Source of the DNA: Caulobacter sp. NIBR2454
GTDB lineage: Bacteria > Pseudomonadota > Alphaproteobacteria > Caulobacterales > Caulobacteraceae
DNA: 64,000 bases
Direction: 5' to 3'
Assembly (NCBI RefSeq): GCF_027474405.1
Contig: NZ_CP114872.1
Coordinates: forward strand, 40,041 to 104,040
In this document: in pieces, positions 24,651-35,696 of the stretch
Layout of the letters: every line of letters starts with the position of its first letter
Numbering within the stretch: the first letter of the stretch is position 1
Notes under the pieces: model-generated
Databases searched by the model: none
What the model saw: the letters and a program-made list of their open reading frames with translations, nothing else
Told to the model about the DNA's origin: nothing
Made by a program: the position numbers and the translations under genes

Positions 24651-25277
24651 TCAGTTCTCCCGGGTGTCGGTGGATACGAGAAGGTGACGTTCGAGATCGT
24701 CGAGTTTTTCCATTCGCCTCGAATTCAGGCGAACGGCGCGTTCGGTGTTCTGCGAAGGAAAGGCAGCAGCGTGCAGGACGTCCGACCGCATCGCTATCGT
24801 GAGATCGGCGACGGCATTCATCACGCCCTCTCCGTCCCCGTCCGAGAGCGTGCCGTCAGCAAAACCGGACTGCAAGCTCTCCAGTACCTGCTCGAAGCTG
24901 GACACGACCCCTGCACTCGCGACCACAGCCAGCTTGTGGCTGAGAACACGCAGTTCATCGATCAGCTTCGCATCGTGCCTTGCGGTTTCCACGATCTCTG
25001 CGACCTTCTCGATACAGGCCATGTAAATGTCGCATTGCTGCTGGAGGATGATGACCCTTCCTTCCTTGCGAAGCTCGAGATCGGTCTGGCGATTGAGAAG
25101 CGCCGCGGTCAGAATGATCGTCACGACAGCGCCGAGGAAGATGAGCGTCATCTCCTGCGCGAAAGGCAGTATGTCTTCGGCAAGATACATCGAGCGAAAA
25201 ACGAAAACGATTCCGATGCCCAAGGCAGCGGCCGCAGCAGCAAATGCCAAGTCAGGCAGGCGGTTCGACATCAGCAC
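24651..25277 (-). CDS. Two-span membrane protein of the stress operon, unknown function
   Basis: 208 residues. Two membrane helices occupy the N-terminus (about residues 9-28, LAFAAAAAALGIGIVFVF, and 42-62, MTLIFLGAVVTIILTAALL). A soluble, mostly helical cytoplasmic domain follows that could form a coiled coil (LELRKEGRVIILQQQCDIYM onward). I do not recognise a named domain. It overlaps the upstream 71-residue gene by 7 bp and is followed by the NDUFS4-like gene after 1 bp, so it belongs to the operon. A membrane-stress sensor or scaffold role is conceivable but unsupported. Confidence 0.7.
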   Translation of the reverse strand: MLMSNRLPDLAFAAAAAALGIGIVFVFRSMYLAEDILPFAQEMTLIFLGAVVTIILTAALLNRQTDLELRKEGRVIILQQQCDIYMACIEKVAEIVETARHDAKLIDELRVLSHKLAVVASAGVVSSFEQVLESLQSGFADGTLSDGDGEGVMNAVADLTIAMRSDVLHAAAFPSQNTERAVRLNSRRMEKLDDLERHLLVSTDTREN

Positions 25278-25486
25278 CCCGCATTTTCGGTGTCAGGTGG
25301 CATGCACGGCTTTGCATCGGCGTCCGGCGCCTCTGCGTCCCGGTGCCGCGGGAAGATTGGCGTCGGACCGCTGCCGAACGGATTGAAGCCGGCGCTCAGG
25401 CAACGGTCGAAGATCGTTTCGTCCCATCGGGTGAAATCGTGCTCCTCGCCGGCAATTCGCCCGTCATCCACCATAGGGCACCTCAC
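25271..25486 (-). CDS. Small unrecognised protein coupled to hdeD
   Basis: 71 residues from a GTG that overlaps the hdeD stop (GTGA), or 67 from an internal ATG at 25474. The start of the next gene overlaps its end by 7 bp. It is acidic and rich in Asp, Pro and Gly, with FDRCLSAGFNPFGSGPTPIF in the middle, and has no membrane span. Tight coupling on both sides is the main reason to accept it. Function unknown. Confidence 0.55.
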   Translation of the reverse strand: MRCPMVDDGRIAGEEHDFTRWDETIFDRCLSAGFNPFGSGPTPIFPRHRDAEAPDADAKPCMPPDTENAGC

Positions 25487-26130
25487 GCCTTTGCCGATGG
25501 GGGAGCGTCATCGAAGGCCGCACCGTCCGAACGATCCGCCTTGCGAAGCCGTAGCCCGAGGAGGATCATCATCACCCCGAAGACCGCGGCGTAGAAGCCG
25601 ATCAGCCAGCCGAGCGCGAGGAAGCTTTCGACCGGGCGCGTCAGCAGCATCCAGGTCACGACGACACCGAGAACGACCGAGAGAAGGCCGCTCAGGATCA
25701 GCCAGATTTCGCCGTTGATTTCCTTTCGCAGGCGGATCGCTGCCGCGATCTCGAGGGCACCCGAGAACACGGACCAGAAGGCAATACTGGCCCAAAGGAA
25801 CGTCGCTAGGACGAGTGTGGCAACGAAGGGCGAGATCACGACGACGATTCCCGTGGCGATGCCGAGCAGGCCGCTGACCATGAGCCAACCCCACCGCCGG
25901 CCCTTCCGGATGTTGCGAATGGCGGAGATCAGGCCTAACACGCCATCGGCGAAGGAAAAGGTGCCGAATACCAGCGTCAGAGCCAGGAGCGATTCAGCCG
26001 GCATCAGGAACGCAAGCGCGGCGATGATCAGCGCCAGCACGCCGCGCAGGATGACCAGCCACCAGTTGCGCGTCAGCGTGCAGAGCATGTCTTCGATGTC
26101 CCGGGCCGGGTTGAGCGAGTTGATGTTCAT
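25483..26130 (-). CDS. hdeD: HdeD-family acid-resistance membrane protein
   Basis: 215 residues with six membrane spans, in the HdeD/DUF308 pattern of repeated two-helix units (NWWLVILRGVLALIIAALAF and GFYAAVFGVMMILLGLRLR). HdeD of E. coli lies in the acid-fitness island and supports survival at low pH at high cell density. Homologues are regular members of the transmissible stress-tolerance loci that carry ClpK/ClpG. It overlaps both neighbours (4 bp with the hibernation-sigma gene, 4 bp with the small gene), so it is translationally coupled in the clpK operon. Confidence 0.88.
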   Translation of the reverse strand: MNINSLNPARDIEDMLCTLTRNWWLVILRGVLALIIAALAFLMPAESLLALTLVFGTFSFADGVLGLISAIRNIRKGRRWGWLMVSGLLGIATGIVVVISPFVATLVLATFLWASIAFWSVFSGALEIAAAIRLRKEINGEIWLILSGLLSVVLGVVVTWMLLTRPVESFLALGWLIGFYAAVFGVMMILLGLRLRKADRSDGAAFDDAPPSAKA

Positions 26131-27308
26131 TCGATGCGTCCTCCTGGATGATCGGGCGAGCTTTCGGCATGCGACAGGATGGCCGCCTCGCCGTGCATCG
26201 CAATGACGATCCGCTGCCGTTCGAGGATCGGTTGGGGCAGGCGCGCCGTGCGGGCGATTTCCTGTTCCAGGTTCGCGGTTTCGACGGTTTCGCCCGCGAA
26301 CCCGGCCTCGATCAGTTTCGCGCGAAGAAAGGCGGCCGCGGACAGGGCGATCCGGTCGACCTCGGCCGCATCCAGGCCGAGCGCCGCGGCGGCCTCGGCC
26401 GGCGTGCTGTCGGCAAGGTGGATTCGCTCCAGCACGCGGCGCCAGAGCGCCGGAAGCTGGGCCATCGCGCGATGCAGCGACTGCGCCAGTTCATGCCGCT
26501 CAGCTTCTCTCTCGGGATCGGTCACGCTGTCGTCCGCGACGAGATCCTCGAGCCGCAACACGTCGTCGGGCTGGTGGAATTCGGACAATTCCTGATCGGC
26601 TTCGGTCGGATCCTCTGCGGGCTTCTCGGGCTCGGCGTCGAGCGAGGCGGCGTCCTCGGGCAGGGCCCGGCGGGCCGCACGTCCCTCCTCCTCGATGGTC
26701 TCGTGGGCCAGCCGCAAGAGCCAATCGCCGACCGAGAATTCCGTCGGCCGCGTCTCGAACCGTTCGAGCCCCTTCAGAACCATCGCATCGACCAGATCGT
26801 CGACCCCGAGCCTGCCCGGCGGCACCGATCCGCCGGCTTCGAGATAGGTCAGTTCGCGCCGGACGGCGTCATGGACCCGGTCCAGATGATCCTCGATCAG
26901 GTCGAAATACATCGCCCGCCGGTTCGACTCGGCCGCATCGCGTGCCGGGGGCAGAAGCGCGCCGATGCGGCGGCGGCGGGCCGGGCGCTTCCAGTCCGGT
27001 TCATGTTTGAGGCGCGCCACATGCCGGTCAACCCGCTGGCGCAGGTTGGCAAAGGCCTTGCGCAGGACAGGCTCAATCTCGAACCCCTCTTCCTGTGCCG
27101 CGATCACGCCCGAGGGCAGTTGCAGGCGCAGGCTGACCTGGATGCGCGTCTTGCCGCTCGTCTGGGACGCGACGACTTCGAGCCGGACGAGATCCTCGCG
27201 GAAGCGTACAAGATGCGGTTCAAGTTGCCGCACCTCTTCCTCGATGACCTCAGGCGCGCGCTGTTGGCCGTGCCGGTCGAGATTGCGAAATGCTCTGATG
27301 ACTTCCAT
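26127..27308 (-). CDS. Fusion of HPF/RaiA-like ribosome-hibernation domain and sigma-70-like domains
   Basis: 393 residues from ATG 27308 (a longer in-frame form starts at 27362 with an unlikely leader). Residues ~1-105 resemble the HPF/RaiA/S30EA fold: MEVIRAFRNLDRHGQ, LEPHLVRFREDLVRLEV, LQLPSGVIAAQEEGFEIEPV. The middle (about 130-225) has the look of sigma region 2, with VDDLVDAMVLKGLERFE and FSVGDWLLRLAHETIEEE. The end (about 285-345) resembles region 4 (AQSLHRAMAQLPALWRRVLE, then PAEAAAALGLDAAEVDRIAL). It would thus combine ribosome binding with promoter recognition. It lies between clpK and hdeD. The domain reading is mine from sequence pattern; the sigma part is less certain than the hibernation part. 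Confidence 0.72.
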   Translation of the reverse strand: MEVIRAFRNLDRHGQQRAPEVIEEEVRQLEPHLVRFREDLVRLEVVASQTSGKTRIQVSLRLQLPSGVIAAQEEGFEIEPVLRKAFANLRQRVDRHVARLKHEPDWKRPARRRRIGALLPPARDAAESNRRAMYFDLIEDHLDRVHDAVRRELTYLEAGGSVPPGRLGVDDLVDAMVLKGLERFETRPTEFSVGDWLLRLAHETIEEEGRAARRALPEDAASLDAEPEKPAEDPTEADQELSEFHQPDDVLRLEDLVADDSVTDPEREAERHELAQSLHRAMAQLPALWRRVLERIHLADSTPAEAAAALGLDAAEVDRIALSAAAFLRAKLIEAGFAGETVETANLEQEIARTARLPQPILERQRIVIAMHGEAAILSHAESSPDHPGGRIE

Positions 27309-27386
27309 GCCGTATGACCTTGCTTGTCGCTTTTTGACGAAATGAGCCGGCGCGACCGTCATCGCGCCGGCCAGTCCTTCACGACG

Positions 27387-30293
<2,907 letters not shown>

Positions 30294-30348
30294 TCGTCTT
30301 CTCCGTTTTCACTATCCAGTCAGGGTTGTTCGCCGATCATCTGCGCCA

Positions 30349-30361
30349 GTGACAGTGTCAC
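30349..30361. promoter_or_regulatory. 13-bp palindrome upstream of clpK
   Basis: GTGACAGTGTCAC is perfectly self-complementary around its central base and lies 56 bp upstream of the clpK start, in the expected promoter zone. A repressor operator is possible. Palindromes of this length occur by chance several times in 64 kb, so the evidence is positional. Confidence 0.35.
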
Positions 30362-30379
30362 GCAGCGACCTGTCTCTCG

Positions 30380-30890
30380 TTGCAGGAGATCCTGCGCCGA
30401 TTGCTCGAGAAGATCCAGATTGGTTTCAAGAAGGGTGAGGGTGCGCTTGAACACGCCATCCACGATGTCGCGCAGCGAATCCTACCGGCGAGGCCGTATC
30501 TGGTGGTGCTTCTTCCCGCCCCGCGAGGCTGGCGAAGGCGGCATTGGCTCACTTCTCGGGACTTGGGGCGGAGAAGCCCTCTATAATTCCCACGACTCCA
30601 ATGCAGTGATGGGGCCGCTGCTTAGGTCCATCGGCACGCCGGCGGTCGTAGAGGCCGACATTCCGATCGCTCTATTGGGTGACAGCGCAAGTCCTGCCTT
30701 TTCTATCGTGGCCCACTATCTGGCGTCTCTTGGTCACTCCGCACGAGACCATCTGGAGTTCGAGGACCGAGTCACTGAGGACCTCCCCGCCCGACAGGTG
30801 CGGCGGATCGTTCGCTATCCTGAGCCGGATTTCCTCGCTCTGACGGGCTGCGAGACTTGGTCTCGACCCATTGGAAGCGCCCCGAGGTAA
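30380..30890 (+). pseudogene. Degenerate coding-like stretch between clpK and the helicase
   Basis: Two adjoining reading frames on the + strand look protein-like. The first runs from 30380 (LQEILRRLLEKIQIGFKKGE, later ILPARPYLVVLLP). The second, in another frame, runs from about 30515 to 30890 (GIGSLLGTWGGEALYNSHDS, then SIGTPAVVEADIPIALLGDS, later RRIVRYPEPDFLALTGC). A single frameshift near 30510 would join them. I do not recognise the family. No ribosome-binding site is seen, and the open frame extends backward only as antisense of clpK. Confidence 0.3.
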
Positions 30891-31008
30891 CAAAGCCCTC
30901 GCGCCAGAACACTCTCGGCTGTGAACAACCTTAACCGTGTGGTGGAAAAGGCCGTTCGGTGCACTATCCTTAGTGGAGCTCATCCAAGAGCTCGCGCCTA
31001 GGACAGTC

Positions 31009-34000
31009 ATGTCGCAGCCAGACCTCTTCACTGCTGAAGCACCGACGGCATTCACATTGCCGACCGTCAAGTACGGACCCATCCGAACCCCGACGGGAAG
31101 AATAGAGTGCCTGCTGCGCGGGCCGATCGTGGTCGAAGCTACCAAGATCGGCGAGGTTGCCGTGTCGCCTCGTGTCAAAGAACCGATCTATCGGACTGCG
31201 GACGGTGAGACCTTTATCCTGACAACCCGGACTAAAGTAGCTCGACCTCCCGCTGCGGATGGTGTGCTGCTCAGCGGTGCCGATGGAAGCCTGTCTTGGA
31301 CTTCACACCGGCTCGTCGATGACCTGGAGGCTCAAGCAGCTGCCGAGGGATGGCCGGCGGTCGTGACGGCGCGCGCTCGGCTTTGGGAGGGTCAAGTAGC
31401 TTTCCGTGCCGAAGCACCCAACGACGATGGGACTGTCGATGAGGACCGCCGAGGTCTTCGACCTCCGCAGCTAGGTGCGTTGCACGCCATCGGGGCACAC
31501 TGGAGCCTTCATAGGCAGGCGGCGACGGTTGTCATGCCGACCGGTACCGGCAAAACCGAAACCATGTTGGCCGCGCTTGCGGCGTACATGCGGAAGCCGA
31601 TGCTTGTGGTGGTGCCAGGTGATGCGCTCCGAGCGCAAACGATCGGCAAGTTCATCAACATGGGACTACTTCGCTGGTTGAAGGTGCTCCCCGAAGACGC
31701 ACCAAACCCGATCGTGGGGATCATCACAAAAGTACCTAAGACGCCCGACGCTCTGGAAGTCTTCGAGCGCTGCAATGTGATCGTCACCACCATGACATCC
31801 GTCGCGGACGCAGGTGCTGAGCCTCTATGGCCGGAAATCGTGAAGCGAGTAGGAGCGCTCGTCATCGACGAAGCCCATCACGTGTCGGCTGCCCGTTGGT
31901 CGAGCTTCCGAGAGGCCTTTGCCGACCGGCCGATTCTTCAGTTCACTGCTACGCCTTTCCGCCGTGATGGACAGTTGGTCGACGGCCAAGTCATCTACAG
32001 CTACTCGCTGCGGCGCGCTCAACAGGATGGATATTTCCGCCGGATCACGTTTGACCCGGTGTACGAACCCACGCCATCCAAAGCGGACAAAGCGATCGCT
32101 GAGGCCGCCGTTGCCAAGCTCCGGGAAGATATAGCAGCAGGTTTGGACCATCGGATGATGGCTCGATGTGCGAGCATCGATCGCGCCAACAAAATCCATG
32201 CGCTTTACGGACGCTTGGCACCGGAGCTCAAGCCGACCATCATCCATTCCGACCAGACGGATGCACGACAGCGAGTCGCAGATCTGATCGCTGGTCGCAA
32301 TCACATCGTAGTGTGCGTGAATATGTTGGGTGAAGGGTTCGACCTCCCTCAGCTAAAGGTCGCGGCCGTCCATGATCTCCACAAAAGCCTGGCCATCCTG
32401 CTCCAGTTCACAGGCCGCTTCACGCGAAGCTCGGCCGAGAATATCGGCAACGCGACCATCATCGCGAACATCGCCGAACCGAACGTCTCCGCCGCACTTG
32501 AACGGCTCTACAGCGAAGATGCCGACTGGAACGACGTGCTCAGCGAACTTAGTTCCCAAGCCGCCCAGGAACATGCGCGGCTGGTGGCATTTCTGAACGA
32601 GGCTCAGCGTCTCGACAAAGGCGTGCAGAACGAAGACACACCGATCTCGCACAAGCTCCTAAAGCCGCCGCTGAGCACACTCTTCTACGAAGCCAAGAGC
32701 TTCCAACCGAAGAATTTCCACCAAGGCCTTCCTGAGAGCTTCGTTCCTTACCGAGTGTGGCTGCACAGCCCGTCGAACACACTGTTCCTCGTCACTCGCT
32801 CCGAACCCTCGGTGAAGTGGAGCCGTTCGAAGGCGGTGCGCGACCGAACATGGACCCTCTTCGTCCTGCACTACGACGCGACCCGAAGCATCCTGTACCT
32901 CGCCTCGACCGACAAGGATTCCAACTTCGCGCCGCTTGCAAAGGCAGTCGGCGCCACCACGCTTATTAGCGGTGATGTGATCTTCAGGGCCTTGGGCCGC
33001 ATCAATCGCCTCATCTTCCAGAACTTGGGGGTCAAGAAGCACGGCCGGCGCAATCTCTCATACGCCTCCTACACAGGCGCGGAGGTGGTGGGCGCCCTGA
33101 GCCAAGCGGAGAAGAGCGGCTCCATCAAAGCGCTGCTATCCGGCATCGGATGGGAGCACGGCAGGCAGACGACAGTCGGCTGCACGGTGAAAGGTCGCGT
33201 TTGGTCTCGCGATCAAGGTGGTTCGCTGCCTCGCTTTATCGAATGGGCGCAAGGCGTCGGCGACAAGCTGCGCGATGCCTCGATCGATAGCAGCAAGCTC
33301 ATCGATAACGTCCTGCTCCCCACGGTCGTGACCGCGCTGCCAACGGCGGAACTGTTGGGTGTCGATTGGCCTGTCGAACTTCTCCGGCAGTCCGAGGAGC
33401 GAGTGGTCTTCAGCGACGGCACAAGCAAAGCCGCGCAGACTACCTTCGAACTCACGATCGCAGGGATGGACCGCTCGACGAATGCGATCGAATTCGACCT
33501 CGTCGAAGCGACTACAGGCCTTTGGGCCCGCTTCCGGTTCGAACTTTCGGGACCAGACGGCTACACAGTTACCCAGATCAGCGGCAGTACTGTGCATGTG
33601 ACCAGCGGGAAGCTGCACCAGCCGCTGTCCGATTATTTCGGCGACTACCCGCCACTGTTCCGTTTCGTCGATCTTTCCGAGTTGGACGCCAACCTCCACA
33701 TTGTCCCGCAGACTCCCTACGACCTGACCATTGGGGAGGATCGGTTCGAATGTTGGGATTGGACCGGGGTGGATATCACCAAAGAGTCAATGTGGAAGGA
33801 CGGTGCGGAGCGCGCTGACTCCATCCAGGCGCATGTCGCGAAACACTACATCGATGCTGGGTTTGATATCGTTTTTGATGACGACGCGAGCGGTGAAGCG
33901 GCGGACCTCGTATGCATAAAGGCAGAGAAGGATCATCTTCGCCTTGCCTTGGTTCACTGCAAATTCTCTGGCGGAACCACAGTGGGCGAACGCGTCAAAG

Positions 34001-34323
34001 ACGTCGTCGAAGTGGCTTCGCAAGCCGTGCGATCTGCACGTTGGTTGGGTCGCTTCCAGCATCTCGCCCAACACCTGAAAGTACGAAACGAAGCGCTCAA
34101 GGCACCATCACGTCCCTCGCGCTATCTGAAGGGCGGCCCCGGCGAACTCAATCAGTTGGTGAAGTTCCACCGCTTCCATCCCATTCGGGCCGAAATCGTC
34201 ATGGTCCAACCTGGACTATCGAAATCTAAGCGCACCAGCTCACAGGACACCGTCTTGGGTGCAGCCCTGACGTATCTGAAGGAAACAGTAGGCTTGGACC
34301 TCGCCATCGTCTGCAGCGAGTGA
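31009..34323 (+). CDS. Large SF2 helicase with nuclease-like C-terminus, candidate defence protein
   Basis: 1104 residues from ATG 31009. A ResIII/DEAD-type motor has Walker A MPTGTGKT (176-183), DEAH at 287-290, motif III in FTATPFRRDG and motif VI QFTGRFTRSS from 466. About 400 residues of unknown fold follow. Near the C-terminus D966 and H983-C984-K985 (ADLVCIKAEKDHLRLALVHC then KFSGG) look like a PD-(D/E)XK-type core in which the acidic residue before the lysine is replaced by His, followed by a Gln-containing helix (VASQAVRSARWL). A helicase joined to a nuclease in one chain is a common layout of single-gene phage-defence proteins. The longer form starting at 30937 lacks a good start signal. 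Defence role is inferred. Confidence 0.82.
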   Translation: MSQPDLFTAEAPTAFTLPTVKYGPIRTPTGRIECLLRGPIVVEATKIGEVAVSPRVKEPIYRTADGETFILTTRTKVARPPAADGVLLSGADGSLSWTSHRLVDDLEAQAAAEGWPAVVTARARLWEGQVAFRAEAPNDDGTVDEDRRGLRPPQLGALHAIGAHWSLHRQAATVVMPTGTGKTETMLAALAAYMRKPMLVVVPGDALRAQTIGKFINMGLLRWLKVLPEDAPNPIVGIITKVPKTPDALEVFERCNVIVTTMTSVADAGAEPLWPEIVKRVGALVIDEAHHVSAARWSSFREAFADRPILQFTATPFRRDGQLVDGQVIYSYSLRRAQQDGYFRRITFDPVYEPTPSKADKAIAEAAVAKLREDIAAGLDHRMMARCASIDRANKIHALYGRLAPELKPTIIHSDQTDARQRVADLIAGRNHIVVCVNMLGEGFDLPQLKVAAVHDLHKSLAILLQFTGRFTRSSAENIGNATIIANIAEPNVSAALERLYSEDADWNDVLSELSSQAAQEHARLVAFLNEAQRLDKGVQNEDTPISHKLLKPPLSTLFYEAKSFQPKNFHQGLPESFVPYRVWLHSPSNTLFLVTRSEPSVKWSRSKAVRDRTWTLFVLHYDATRSILYLASTDKDSNFAPLAKAVGATTLISGDVIFRALGRINRLIFQNLGVKKHGRRNLSYASYTGAEVVGALSQAEKSGSIKALLSGIGWEHGRQTTVGCTVKGRVWSRDQGGSLPRFIEWAQGVGDKLRDASIDSSKLIDNVLLPTVVTALPTAELLGVDWPVELLRQSEERVVFSDGTSKAAQTTFELTIAGMDRSTNAIEFDLVEATTGLWARFRFELSGPDGYTVTQISGSTVHVTSGKLHQPLSDYFGDYPPLFRFVDLSELDANLHIVPQTPYDLTIGEDRFECWDWTGVDITKESMWKDGAERADSIQAHVAKHYIDAGFDIVFDDDASGEAADLVCIKAEKDHLRLALVHCKFSGGTTVGERVKDVVEVASQAVRSARWLGRFQHLAQHLKVRNEALKAPSRPSRYLKGGPGELNQLVKFHRFHPIRAEIVMVQPGLSKSKRTSSQDTVLGAALTYLKETVGLDLAIVCSE

Positions 34324-34336
34324 CGAGGTCCTGGTC

Positions 34337-34573
34337 CTAGAACAGCGAAAGCTGCCGGCTGCTGACCTCGTGGGCCTGCGATTCAGCAGGCCCTGCCATC
34401 ACGTCCAGCCAGGTCTCTACATAGGCTGCCGGTCCGCCGGCTTCTTCGATCTCCTCGGAATGGGGAAGGGCGACCGGTAGCCGGTTCCACTGCACGCCCA
34501 GAAGCGGACGCCCAGACGTCCCGCTATGAGTCAGAAACCGACATCCGTCTTCGCTTCTGGCGCTTATCCACAA
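34337..34573 (-). CDS. Small protein ending in the clamp-binding motif QLSLF
   Basis: 78 residues, convergent with the helicase gene (13 bp between stops). The C-terminus reads SSRQLSLF, an exact match to the QL(S/D)LF pentapeptide by which polymerases and repair proteins dock on the DNA sliding clamp. The preceding part (GVQWNRLPVALPHSEEIEEA) is not familiar to me. It may be an independent small protein or the 3' end of a longer gene, for example a DNA methyltransferase, whose 5' part is lost. The start is uncertain. Confidence 0.45.
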   Translation of the reverse strand: MWISARSEDGCRFLTHSGTSGRPLLGVQWNRLPVALPHSEEIEEAGGPAAYVETWLDVMAGPAESQAHEVSSRQLSLF

Positions 34574-34965
34574 CCTATCTATACCTTATGTTTTCCTGGC
34601 CATCGGGCCTCTGCAGCCGGCCGAGCGCCATCGAGTTTGCAACAGAAGCTCCGCTGCTAAGCGCAACGCCTGCCCCTCTCAAATTGCATCATTTTTGGCG
34701 TTAATTCAGCGGTTTATGGCTGCAACAGCTTCCGAAGCTGTGCTGTCTCGGAAATAGTATAAAATAGTCGCTGTCAATACAATGTCTTGTGAAGAAACGA
34801 GCACGCTCTGGAAGAATCTGTTGGACTCTTCGCGGCCGTAGTGTTGCGGGTACGCGCAAGTGAGCCCTTGCTCGACATTGAAATTCAATGTCAAGGCGGC
34901 ATAAATGATCCCTAGTGAAACGGGCAGCAGATCAAATGGTTGAGGCTCAGGGTCGTGGTCCCCCA
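34574..34965. other. AT-rich intergenic region
   Basis: About 390 bases, visibly more AT-rich than the flanks, with no gene I would accept. It contains the 19-bp palindrome listed separately and short runs such as ATAGTATAAAATAG that could be part of a promoter. An 88-codon open frame on the minus strand (34706-34972) lacks supporting signals. Confidence 0.5.
34874..34892. promoter_or_regulatory. 19-bp perfect palindrome upstream of the small gene at 34966
   Basis: GACATTGAAATTCAATGTC has two 9-base arms around one central A. It lies 73 bp upstream of the proposed start of the next gene, and TTGACA-like sequence is embedded at its edge on the minus strand. Arms of this length are unlikely by chance in a GC-rich region, so an operator for a dimeric regulator is likely. 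The regulator is unknown. Confidence 0.55.
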
Positions 34966-35196
34966 ATGCCATTCAGGACACAATTCGCAACTCCCGCAGA
35001 ACTCGCGGCCGATCCGAACCTGCGTGATGAGCAAAAAATTGAGATTCTCCGCCAGTGGGAGCAGGACTTGCGTCAACAAATGACGGCAACGCGGGAGGGC
35101 ATGTCGCCGACTGAACCGATTCAGGCGCCGGAGACACTTCGAGCGGTTCGAGCTTTACTGAGGGCCCTAGAGGCGGTCGCGCAGCCTGACACCTGA
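34966..35196 (+). CDS. Small conserved-looking alphaproteobacterial protein
   Basis: 76 residues from ATG 34966; an in-frame start at 34915 gives 93. The core TPAELAADPNLRDEQKIEIL and then RQWEQDLRQQMTATREGM resembles a family of small cytoplasmic proteins that I have seen near stress genes in rhizobia and caulobacters, with the pattern KIE-L-QWE-DLR. Predicted all-helical, no signal or membrane segment. Function unknown. It precedes the ATPase-channel operon by 500 bp. Confidence 0.62.
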   Translation: MPFRTQFATPAELAADPNLRDEQKIEILRQWEQDLRQQMTATREGMSPTEPIQAPETLRAVRALLRALEAVAQPDT

Positions 35197-35696
35197 GGTC
35201 GTTCACAGTGATCCAACGAAGTTTCGCTGCGCGTAAAAGGCTACCAGAATCTCATGGCGTTCGCGCCGCTTTCTGTGGGCCGGTGTTTCCCGGGGAATGG
35301 CCGCCCGACGCCGAAGTCGCAAATCCTTTGCCTTTGCCCTAGCGGGAAGCTTGCTGGCGCTCGGCGCTAGGAGGCCGCACCGGACCATCGGTGAGGCATT
35401 GACTTGAATTTGCGTCTACGTTGTCGGCCCCCTTGGGCAGAGGATCATTCAGAGCATCCCTGATTTCGAGCCCATCAGGAAGCCAGAGATTACAACCAGA
35501 TCATCACAATTGTAGACTGGCCCATCGACGGATGGAGCGCGGGTATTGGGGATGTCTTGCGGGATCAACTGCAGACGGGGCCCAGGCGGAGGTCAAATGC
35601 AGCACAGCGGTAGTCGAAAGCGGCCCGTGGCGTTATTTAGGCGGAGCGACGAGTCGTCTTCGATCCTGAGGTCGCCATACCTGCGGAGCGGACGCC
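35197..35696. other. 500-bp gap upstream of the ATPase-channel operon
   Basis: No convincing gene. Short open frames on both strands have no start signals or family likeness. It must contain the promoter of the following operon, but no clear sigma-70 or EcfG-type pair could be assigned by eye. Confidence 0.5.

Noticed and set aside
26148..27317. A 389-codon open frame opposite the hibernation/sigma-like gene
   Set aside because: Antisense shadow in GC-rich DNA; the minus-strand reading has recognisable domains.
34706..34972. 88-codon open frame on the minus strand in the AT-rich gap
   Set aside because: No ribosome-binding site, no family likeness, overlaps the palindrome and the start of the small + strand gene.
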